From positions 1-16,527 of the forward strand of contig JADNRV010000709.1 of assembly GCA_015499995.1 (NCBI GenBank): a stretch of 16,527 bases of DNA. Direction: 5' to 3'. Positions 8,334 to 16,265 of this stretch are shown in pieces. The position numbers were made by a program, and so were the translations under genes. The notes under the pieces were generated by a model. It saw only the letters and a list, made by a program, of their open reading frames with translations, searched no databases and was not told where the DNA came from. The stretch comes from Flammula alnicola (Eukaryota; Basidiomycota; Agaricomycetes; Agaricales; Strophariaceae). Position 1 is the stretch's first letter. Each line of letters starts with the position of its first letter.

Positions 8334-8966
8334 GAATTGGAATTTACGGGGGAATTACGGCGATCATTACGGCGATCATTACGGCGGCAAGTTCCGTCCC
8401 CTATTGAGGACAGTCATACAGGCGCGCATTTCACCTCAGAAGGCGCTGGCGGACGCCCAAGAGAACATAGATGTAAATACGCGGCAGTGAGCAGTAATAT
8501 ACCGTTTTTGTAGCTTAAACTGACAGAAAACACTAGATAACCCAAGACAGCAGATAAAATACAATTTATATGACTTTTTATGCTCGATTATGAGATATTC
8601 CACCATTTAGGTGTTTAAAATATCGACTCGAAAGGGTCGCGTCATGTACATCTTCACAGAACGTCTCGTCATCACAAAGTGAAGTGGATTTAACAATTTA
8701 TGAACATTTAATTGGCTGATAAAATCATTGGATGCTTTGTGGTTATAAAACCTATCAAATTTAAATTTATATAGCTACAATATGCATCTCGCCATTCTAT
8801 TAACATGGCGATAGGGGTTAGTTTATCGATAGGATGCGTCGGAATGGGTTTGCAAGTTGGACGTGCCCGCCGTCACTGCCGAGCATATCTCTCATCATGT
8901 GACCCGCTGCCGCCGTAATTCCCACCGTAAATGATCGCCGTAATCGCCCCGGAACTTCCAATTCCC
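8334..8966. mobile_element. MITE-like element, about 630 bp
   Basis: The ends are inverted repeats of about 60 bp. The left end (8334-8395) begins GAATTGGAA and holds GAATTACGGCGATCATTACG. The right end (about 8906-8966) is its diverged reverse complement. The left end has an extra internal GCGATCATTACG unit. The interior is AT-rich and non-coding, as in miniature inverted-repeat elements. No target-site duplication is obvious. The same terminal motif recurs at 4823-4843, so the family has more than one copy in this window. The right end lies about 30 bp before the truncated NACHT fragment. Confidence 0.65.
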
Positions 8967-8995
8967 AAACTTACTGGCCGCACCTATCATTGCCC

Positions 8996-9637
8996 GGGGT
9001 CCTGGAATTTCGGGGGTCCTGGGGTCTCCTGGCTGCTTCCTACTTTTTCGCTAGGGGTATTGCCGGGTTAAACACCGAGAAGCACCTCATGGCCACCATC
9101 GCACACCAAATCTCCCTATCCATCCCTGAAACTCGCCGCTTCATTGCGCAAGCAGTCGAAAGCGATCCTTCCATCTTCAGCGGTACTCTCGAAACCCTGC
9201 TCCAAACCCTTATCGCCAACCCACTCTTGCAAGCCTACGCTTCTCTCGGTGATAAGCGGAGTGCGGGAAAAAAGTGGGCGCGCCTCGTCGTCATTGATGG
9301 ACTTGATGAGTGTCAGGGCGCTAACGTCCAGCGCTACATTGTGCGAATACTTTCGACAGCGCTTATTCACAGGAAAGTCCCGCTCTTTATCCTCGTCGCC
9401 AGCCGCCCCGAACCCCCCATTCGTGACTCGTTTAACTCCTACGACTTGCGTGATCTTATTTACACCATCGTGCTGGATGAAACCTACATACCTGATGCCG
9501 AAATCAAGCGCTTCTTTTGGAATAAATTTGATAACATTAAACAGACTCACCCTTTGAGAACCTACATTCCCGCATCCTGGCCATTGTCGCAAGCCATCCA
9601 ATCCCTCGTCCAACGTGCATCTGGTCAGTTCATCTAT
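8996..9637 (+). pseudogene. NACHT-type P-loop NTPase fragment
   Basis: The frame resembles the central part of Agaricomycete NACHT NTPases, which in intact form act as nucleotide-driven signalling switches. Visible landmarks in order: LLAASYFFARG (strand after the P-loop helix), HLMATIAHQISLSIPETR, Walker B RLVVIDGLDE (about 9283-9309), sensor-like LFILVASRPEPPIRD (about 9381-9425) and the end QRASGQFIY (9609-9637). The Walker A/P-loop that should precede the first landmark is absent, and no GxxxxGKS/T can be found between 8800 and 8996. Family continuation after QFIY is also missing: the sequence switches to transposase within about 30 bp. It is therefore truncated at both ends. No stop interrupts the middle, so the breakage may be fairly recent. 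The upstream break coincides with the right end of the MITE-like element. Confidence 0.8.
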
Positions 9638-9665
9638 GTCTTGTTTTCCGACTCAAGTTCCTTAG

Positions 9666-10959
9666 GCTTACCTTCCTGCAATCGCGGGACATGTCCCTAA
9701 ACAAATGGTTCAGGCCGTTTCTGCTCTCATCGACTTCTGCTACCTTGTTTGGCGTTCAGTCATCGATGAAGATACCCTGTCCCAGATTCAGGAAGCACTC
9801 GCACGCTTCCATAAACACCGCGAGATTTTTCGGGAGCTCAACGTTCGTCCTGATGGTTTTTCTCTCCCATGACAACACTCGCTCATTCATTATCCCTTCC
9901 TTATCACACAATTCGGCGCTCCAAACGGTGTTTGTTCCTCCATCACGGAATCGAAACACATGAAGGCTGTGAAGAAGCCTTATCGCCGTTCAAGCCGTAG
10001 CAAGCCATTGGGTCAGAAGCTCGTCACCAACCAGAGGATTGACAAGATAGCGGGAGCTCGTGTGGATTCCACGTCGCGTGGGATGCTCGAGGGTCCTAAT
10101 ATGACCACTGGTTTGCTCACGGAGCTTTGTAACACCATCAACGTTCCTCCCGACCCTCCTCCAGAACCGCACGCTGATGACCCTCGTGATAACCCTGAGG
10201 ATGAGTTGACTGTATCAACGCGCGAGAGCAGAATGATGCCGGGGCAGTTGAAGAGCCTGAGTCATTTGCTGAAGTCAAGTTAGCAAAGACTTATGGTGAG
10301 TTTGTCAATCCTATTACTTCGGTTCAGCAGTTCTTATCGTTAATTACAGTTCGTCGCCTCCACGGGACATCCATCTGCTCGCACGGTACATCATACAACC
10401 CCACTTGCCTGTACTTGCCCGCCGTTTCCTATACGACATAGTTAACCCTAAATCTGCCATCCCTGCGTCGCGCGTCGCAATCGACGAACTTCCCGAGATC
10501 TCAGGGAAAACCCATGTTTGCAACTCAGCGCGGGCCGTTTTCTATGCGCCGAACGATTTATCTGGCATTGGAGGAATACGTCACGAGCGAATCCGATCTA
10601 CGAGGTCCTGGTATGGTGGTGCTCCAAGACGTGCCTGCATTTTTATAGGGAATTCAGATTCAGATGAACCTGGTTTCGCAGGTTTGCATGCTGCTCGAGT
10701 TTTTCTTTTCTTTTCATTCAAACACAAGGACATCACTTAGCCTTGTGCTCTTATTCACTGGTTTTCTGTTGTTGGTGATGCTCCCTGTGATGAGACTGGC
10801 ATGTGGATGGTTGAGCCAGATTTCCGAAGAGGTAGACCGCTCGAGGTTGTCCACTTTGATACCATTTTGCGAGGTGCACATTTGATGGGTGTGGCGGGAC
10901 CCCACTTTTTACCTTCTGATCAAGCTTTTACTTTTTCGAAGTCGCTAGACGCCTTCAAA
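9666..10959 (+). pseudogene. Plavaka-type transposase, broken 3' part
   Basis: The translated blocks match what I know of Plavaka transposases (CACTA-like DNA transposons of Agaricomycetes). In order: AYLPAIAGHVPKQMV (9666), LARFHKHREIFRELNV, FGAPNGVCSSITESKHMKAV (about 9909-9968), LGQKLVTNQRIDKIA, LPVLARRFLYDIVNP (10399 onward), FYAPNDLSGIGG, the block FLFFSFKHKD, then GMWMVEPDFRRGRPLEVVHF (10798 onward), ending at SLDAFK (about 10959). Breaks: in-frame TGA at 9870-9872 (one C-to-T step from an Arg codon), a frameshift near 10226, a frameshift near 10360 just after a 54-nt intron (10296-10349, GTGAGT...TTACAG), and TAG at 10738-10740. The N-terminal half and the last residues are missing. 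Inactive copy. Confidence 0.85.
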
Positions 10960-11162
10960 CGGTGTAGTAGTGAGGTCTGGCAGAGTCCTCGGCTAGATTA
11001 GATAGATAGATTAGATAGCATTGAGGCTGTGCACGTCCCTTTGTAGACACCTTCCGCATTCGTAGACGAAACATCTTTGCTTGCCTCTTGCCATTGCGTG
11101 CGACGCGACACCGCACCGCCTGCTCGACGCGTATCCGAGCCTCTGCTATCCCGAGTCCGGTC
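10960..11162. other. Spacer after the transposase relic
   Basis: The frame runs on for about 14 codons of non-family sequence to TAG at 10999-11001. A TAGATTAGATAGATAGATTA microsatellite-like stretch lies at about 10994-11018. GAGTCCGGTCA is directly repeated at about 11153-11174. No gene recognised. Confidence 0.5.
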
Positions 11163-11589
11163 AGAGTCCGGTCAGATTGGACTGCTCCAACGGGCTAGAG
11201 CGTGCTTGGCGTGCTTGGCGTGCTTGGCGGGTTGGCAGTGGGTCGGAAGAGCGAAATACTGACGGAGCGGTCCTAGAACTATCCGGGGCGCGAGGAATGT
11301 CCATCAGAGGATAAGATAACACAAGCGGCGGAGCAAGACCCTGACCGCTGGTATACTTAGTTTCCCATGCGTACAAACAAGTACGTGCAATGACAGTGAC
11401 AATGGAAGCTATCCTCACCGCCCCGCGTGTCAGGATCTCCTTCTTGATGTCGCGCGACTCCCTCATCCAGCTAATGACTAAAATTTTGACCCACCCACCC
11501 TCACCTTCAGCGTTTGGTATAGCCTCGTTTGCCACAATCTGGCTGTCCAGATGCTCAAGCCTTGCTTGGGCGCTTCGCCTTAATTCTGA
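11163..11589 (-). CDS. Weak unassigned reading frame
   Basis: A minus-strand frame of about 142 codons opens after a TGA near 11592. An acceptor-like GATCAG would place an exon start at 11585. The first half looks protein-like: ELRRSAQARLEHLDSQIVAN (helical, charged), then SWMRESRDIKKEILTRGAVR, then IASIVTVIARTCLYAW, a hydrophobic stretch. The second half drifts into low-complexity sequence, including QARQARQAR, which is simply the complement of a 9-bp GCGTGCTTG tandem repeat at about 11204-11231. The first half may be a genuine exon and the second a chance extension. No family recognised and no upstream exon could be placed. Confidence 0.25.
11204..11231. repeat. 9-bp tandem repeat GCGTGCTTG
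   Basis: There are three consecutive copies of GCGTGCTTG, with a degenerate fourth beginning GCGGGTTGG. It is short and looks like replication slippage. It creates the QAR repeats in the minus-strand frame. Confidence 0.8.
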
Positions 11590-12365
11590 TCAAATCTGAA
11601 AGCTTTGGATCTATCCTCGCGTGAGTAGCTCCAGATTTTGACTAATCGCACTCGCGCTCGCAGATTGCAAGTCTTAGGATTCGTGTCCACGGATGTCCCG
11701 TCACTCTATTACTTACATGTTCGTTACCTACTTACTTCTCCTGGAGCTTCTGAAGTTCTGATCAAAGAGTGACAGGTATCTCGTCTATCTGAATAGGCGA
11801 CGGGAGGGTGAAGAATAACACGCTGCATGCAGCTTGTCACCCATGTAAGCAATGCGTCACCTCGCATGTAAACGGTATGGGCTCGCACCATTGATGACAC
11901 CCTATGCAACGTTTTTTTTCCTGAACGCCGCCTGTAAAACAACATGCGCTTGCACAATGTCAAGCGAGAAGGTGTTTGCATTCTAACACGCAGAATATCG
12001 TACCCGCAGCTCCTCCATTCGCGAAAGGTGCCTGTTCAGGGTATCGTTCGGCCTGACGTACCCGCGCTTAGCCGTGGCCTGTGTACCTGCACGTGTATAC
12101 GGGTGCGCCCTTTTACGTGCAAATAGGCATTGAACGCTGTAATCACAAAGACGCACTTTCCTTGAAGGTTCCAAAAGCTGTGCTTTTCACAAAGTACAGT
12201 GCATTCGCGTGGCCGCTTGCACGCCGCCGATACATCTTGCACGTAAAATATCACTACACAGAACGACGCCCGTAGCCGCTTGCACGTAAGATAGCCCTAC
12301 ATCCATATGTCAGAATAACGCTGTGAGCGCATGACAAAGGCGAAAGATAAAGCGCACATTCTCCA
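11590..12365. other. Upstream region of the recombinase gene, no gene seen
   Basis: No coding-like frame is visible. The interval is notable for copies of TTTTACGTGCAA-type words and GCCGCTTGCACG words (listed separately). If the downstream gene belongs to a mobile element, its left boundary may lie here, but I see no clear terminal repeat. Confidence 0.45.
12111..12291. repeat. TTTTACGTGCAA inverted and direct copies
   Basis: TTTTACGTGCAA at 12111-12122 has a perfect reverse complement, TTGCACGTAAAA, at 12237-12248. A near copy, TTGCACGTAAGA, lies at 12280-12291. GCCGCTTGCACG is directly repeated at 12212-12223 and 12275-12286. A related TTTTACACGCAG word lies in the 3' flank of the gene at about 16493-16504. 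These could be protein-binding sites for the downstream recombinase or its promoter. The ACGTG core also resembles a bHLH/bZIP-type site. Confidence 0.5.
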
Positions 12366-12373
12366 TATAAAAG
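12366..12373 (+). promoter_or_regulatory. TATA box of the recombinase gene
   Basis: TATAAAAG lies 48 nt before the proposed start codon at 12421. It is followed by a pyrimidine-rich stretch (TTCTTTTTTTCTCC, about 12385-12398), a common arrangement around fungal transcription starts. The start codon context AAACGATGCC has A at -3. Together these support 12421 as the true start. Confidence 0.6.
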
Positions 12374-12420
12374 CAGGTACAACATTCTTTTTTTCTCCAA
12401 CATCTTCTCGTTTCCAAACG

Positions 12421-14517
12421 ATGCCACCCCCGTAAGTCTCTTCTTCTTTTTTTTAACCACGCTAATCACCTCTCCCCAGGATTTTATGCGATGTGTGTAC
12501 GCGTAAGCAAGTGACTATAAACGCGCGCAAAACCCACATGTCAATGTTGCATGCCCTCAGTGTTGAACTGACCCATGGTACGACCCGCCTCTCATTCTCT
12601 TCTTCTTACTGCTGACACCCATCCAGGAGAAAAAGAAAACAGGGAAGATATTGGCATATGCTACCGTGTCACCCAAACCAGCCCCTTGCGGTGCTGCGTC
12701 GAGTCCTGCGATGTAACGCATCAAGATGCAAGATCGATGAAGGACCACGTAAATACTCACTACCCGCAAAAAAAGCTATGTCTTTCAACCAAAGTACAAC
12801 ACCTGCCGCCGCCAGTTCAGCCAGTCCAGGAAGCCAACTCAGAAGCCGGCCCTCCTTCTGAAAGAGCCCGCTCACCGGAAGAAGGTACTTCTCAAAGACC
12901 CAACTCTCGTTCCTCCCTATTTTCTTCTCCGCAAGAAGACTCTTCTCGTTCTGTGTCTCCCGCGGTTTCAGACAATGCCTACACTCCCTTTCCTCCACAA
13001 GAACTTGACCTTTCCATCACTCCCGCTGAACCTTTCCCTCCCTCCCCCTCCGTCTCATCGCCTATAGATCTACCCTCTCGCCTCACCCGATCCAGGGTTA
13101 ATTCACGATACAGTAATGACCCGCCCTCTCCCTCCATCTCACCACCTCCTCAAGTTGCCCGAGGGGGGGTCGATTCACGACCCACTCCACCCGAGAGCAA
13201 TTCGGATGACAGCGACAACTATGAGGACGAGGGCCGGCCGGTTCCTCCTGCGCATGAGCCTGATACCATTGCTGAAGGCGAAAAAGAGGATCAGGAACGA
13301 GAAGCGATTAGGGAATTACTGGAAAGCTCTGGCCTCCGACACATTCCCATCGACGACAAAATCGGCGCCATAATCTGCATCGACTGCAAAAAGGCAATCA
13401 AGCCATCCACAGCCATCACCCACATCCGTAAGAAGCACGGCGTCAAAGTGAGTAAAGGCGACGCCAAGCGTCTAAATGCTTGGATGGCGGACAAGGGATC
13501 ACAGCTCGCTAATCAGTCGTCCAACATCCCCGTCGACCATCGGCCATCCAAAAAGGCTCCGATACCCGATCTGATGGAGGAGGATGGGTTTCAATGCAGA
13601 AAATGCCCCTATTGCTGTCGGCGCGAACGTACTTTCAACACCCATTGGAGTCGAAAGCATTCCCATAGCCACGACACAGCCCTGGAAGGCCGTCGCGAGA
13701 CAGTCGTGCAGACCTTCTTCCGGGCACACCCCAAGTTATTTTCCGTCAACCCCTCCCTGAGCAAGGTTCCTCCCGACAGCGCGTATGCGCTCTACGTGGA
13801 CCAATACGCGCCCGAATTCGAAAAATGCTCAGCTATCGGTCAGGATCCTCTCTCGTCCAAAGAGATCCCCCCACTTCTCCAGGTGACGCACTGGAATGAG
13901 CATCTCCAGCCCTATACGGAAACGAGATGCAAGGTCAAGATCCTCAGGTCTCTGATGCGTCTGCCAAGGGGTAAAAAGGCGAAAACGAGTCCATGCGGCA
14001 ACATTCTTCACTCCACCATCCTCTCCTACATGACGAACATCTGTAAAAAAGCCAAGGCCTCAGACCTGAAGGTCCTAGAGCTGCTGATGCAGTGTCCGCT
14101 GTAAGTCCTCCCAGCTATTTCCAAAATCCTCGAATTACTTGATCCTAATGGCCACTTAACCACCCCCAGAATCGCAAAAGGCGATCTCTGGAGGCCTCTC
14201 TCACTTGCAGCAACACTCAACGCATATGCCGGACTCCTCCACAAATTTGTCTATGCTCTCTTGGTGTCCATTGATGGCCACCCATCATGCTACGACTTTG
14301 ATTTGACCAAGGAAGATAGGGAGCGAGCTGAGCATTTGGAGGCGATGTTGGGCGAGAAACAGAAGCAGGATGACGGCAATGACGCCCGAGATCAGCGGGA
14401 GGATGAGGAAGACAAGGAAGACGAAGACGGGGACGGGGACGGGGACGGGGACGGGGACGAGGACGGGGACGAGGACGGGGACGAGGACGAGGACGGGGAC
14501 AGGGACGAGGACGAGGA

Positions 14518-14552
<35 letters not shown>

Positions 14553-16265
14553 ACGGGGACGGGGACGGGGACGGGGACGAGGAAGAGGACATTGAAGATG
14601 GAAATGGAGAAGAACCAGCAGTCTGTCCCCGCCTTGTGGACGCCTTTCATGACTTCATAATGCCATTCCTCTACCCACGTCCGCGCTCTGCTGTGACAAG
14701 GGAGTACACAAAGTGGGACCACCCGCTCGAGCGTCTCATGGCAGTGTACTGCCTGAGGAACGACGGAAACTTCAAGGCTGCAGCCGCTGTGACGCAGTTG
14801 TTCGCCATCCTCCACTACCATATCCGTGGGACGATCCTGTATGAAGGCTTGCGGAACATCGCTCAGTTCAACTACAATCCTATGCTGTGAGTCTCTGGCT
14901 GCTATTTCTTCTATGGAGTGTCAGGTAACTCATCATTTGACCTCTTCCGAACACCGTAGAGCGGTAGAGCACGAAGCCCTCAAAAATCTAGACCCCATGG
15001 CTCTGTCTCCCTACAATGCCTGCCAAGGCTACCAGCGGTTGGCGACGACGATCGCCAAGAACCCCAACTCTCCCCCCACTACCAGGGTCAGCGAGGACGG
15101 CATGCATATATCTTTTGGAGAGCATACTCTCCACATCGTCGCTTGGAGAGAGGGGCTCGCCAAGCTTGCTTCAAAAGTGAGCAAGGACATGGACGACCTT
15201 TGCTACAATAAGGACTTTGGCTTGTCCATCCCAGACCGGGTCCCTGATGACTGGACCGTTGACACCCGAGGATACGGGTGGATCCACAATGACCGCAACC
15301 ACTTTGGCATTCGCGACGAAAGGCCGCTTCTCCATGCCATGCTTGATGATGCTGACCTTCACCTCAACGCCGGGGTCCATGGAGGCAAACTCCAGCTGAA
15401 CAAGGCATGCATAGTTCGCATTCTAGCCAAATGCGACAGTATCAACAAAGACCTAGCACTCTTGTCCTACACCACTCCTGGTCCGGACCCTCGTGTCACG
15501 GAGTTCATCGATCACAAAATCACCAACTCCACCCGCCCTCGCACCATGTTCCGGGAAGGACAGTCCATATTTTTCGTGACTCGTAGGACAAAGGCAGAGA
15601 GCTTGACGCGGAAGGAGACTTTCTTGCCGATAAAGTGCCACCCGGTGCTCACGCATCTCCTCGAGAAGTATCTACTGATAGTCAGGCCCCTCGAGAGAGA
15701 GCTGGCTTATTTTCTGAAGGATGAGGAGGAGAGGGAGAAGGCTTATCACCTCTATTCAGAGTACATGTGGATGAAATCGGGTGAGAGGGTTACGGCCAAA
15801 GACATGTACAGCTCCATTCTCCAATTCATGGGGGACTACTGTGGTGTGACAGTTGGCGCCCATGACTATCGGCAACTTTGCGTCGAAATAGGCAGGGTGT
15901 TTCTGGGGTCTGAGTTTGAGGTGAACGCAGAGGAGCTGGATGTGCTCGCCACTCAGATGGGCCACTCGGGCCCGATGGCCCAGGCCAGATACGCGGTGGA
16001 AGTCGGTCACCTGCCAGCAATGTCGAGCGACCTCCTCCTCAGGTATGGTAGGATCTCAGAGGCGTGGTGGGAGGTCACTGGCTTCAAGCCTGACACTCCT
16101 CCCATGCTTCCGCTGCGAGTCAGACAGCAACTTAGAGCTGAAGCAGCCAGGGCTCCTGACCCGCAGCTCCTCCAGAATTTGGTGGAAATGGTTGCAGACC
16201 TGAAGCGTGAGGTGGCAAAGCTCCGAAAAGAGCGGCTCGGATGGCGGGCGGCTGAGCACAGCTGA
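12421..16265 (+). CDS. Five-exon C2H2 zinc-finger tyrosine recombinase
   Basis: Exons 12421-12431, 12480-12577, 12627-14100, 14170-14886 and 14960-16265 join with matching phase into 1,201 residues. Four C2H2-type fingers: C7/C10/H23/H28, C59-or-C60/C64/H77/H81, C287/C290/H302/H307 and C360/C363/H376/H381. The last two have the spacing and flanks of the OrsD-like (DUF3505) double finger. A Pro/Ser-rich linker spans about 90-260 and an acidic Asp/Gly/Glu tract about 600-675. The C-terminal domain (about 780-1150) is a tyrosine recombinase: R945 in PRVTEF, K978 in the RRTKAES hairpin, H1068-x-x-R1071, and H1102 nine residues before Y1111 in [13 protein letters not shown]1111 should attack DNA and form the covalent 3' intermediate. 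A charged coiled-coil-like tail closes the protein. Family knowledge: such enzymes mobilise Crypton-type elements by cut-and-integrate recombination. Whether this copy is a transposon gene or domesticated cannot be told here. No disabling lesion is visible. Confidence 0.85.
12432..12479 (+). other. Intron 1 of the recombinase gene (48 nt)
   Basis: Donor GTAAGT, branch-like GCTAATC, acceptor TCCCCAG. It splits codon 4 after its second base (CC|G). Upstream exon 1 is only 11 nt, so automated prediction will easily miss it. Confidence 0.8.
12578..12626 (+). other. Intron 2 of the recombinase gene (49 nt)
   Basis: Donor GTACGA, branch-like GCTGAC, acceptor CATCCAG. It splits codon 37 after its first base (G|GA). 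The intron has no in-frame stop relative to exon 3, so an ATG at 12575 opens a false start that reads intron sequence ([16 protein letters not shown]) and loses the first zinc finger. Confidence 0.75.
14101..14169 (+). other. Intron 3 of the recombinase gene (69 nt)
   Basis: Donor GTAAGT, branch-like CTTAAC, acceptor CACCCCCAG. It splits a Leu codon (CT|A, residue 528). Reading through would hit TAA at 14102-14104. Confidence 0.9.
14428..14583 (+). repeat. GGGGAC/GAGGAC hexanucleotide repeat, in-frame
   Basis: About 26 hexamers alternating GACGGG and GACGAG encode Asp-Gly and Asp-Glu dipeptides in the recombinase (within residues about 600-675). Because the unit is six bases, copy-number change keeps the frame. 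The G-runs (GGGG every six bases) could form G-quadruplexes. On the opposite strand the tract creates an artificial PVPVPV frame that is not a gene. Confidence 0.9.
14887..14959 (+). other. Intron 4 of the recombinase gene (73 nt)
   Basis: Donor GTGAGT, branch-like TTTGACC, acceptor CACCGTAG. It splits a Leu codon (CT|A, residue 767). Reading through would hit TGA at 14888-14890. Confidence 0.9.

Noticed and set aside
9116..9613. Minus-strand 165-codon frame across the NACHT fragment
   Set aside because: It is antisense to a clearly recognisable NACHT sequence. Its openness reflects codon structure of the + strand.
9638..9665. A true intron joining NACHT and transposase into one fusion gene
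   Set aside because: At 28 nt it is too short for a spliceable intron here, the GTCTTG donor is poor, and both homologies stop mid-domain.
12575..12626. ATG at 12575 as the start codon of the recombinase
   Set aside because: The first 17 codons read through a GT...AG intron with a branch-like site, and using this start discards a perfect zinc finger encoded just upstream in a compatible phase.
14285..14821. Minus-strand frame rich in PVPVPV and VLVLVL
   Set aside because: It is the complement of the GACGGG/GACGAG hexamer repeat inside the recombinase exon; open only because of the repeat.
14826..14959. ATG at 14826 as an independent start for a separate recombinase gene
   Set aside because: The frame before 14960 is out of frame with exon 4 and reads intron 4. 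Splicing 14887-14959 joins the two exons with matching phase.
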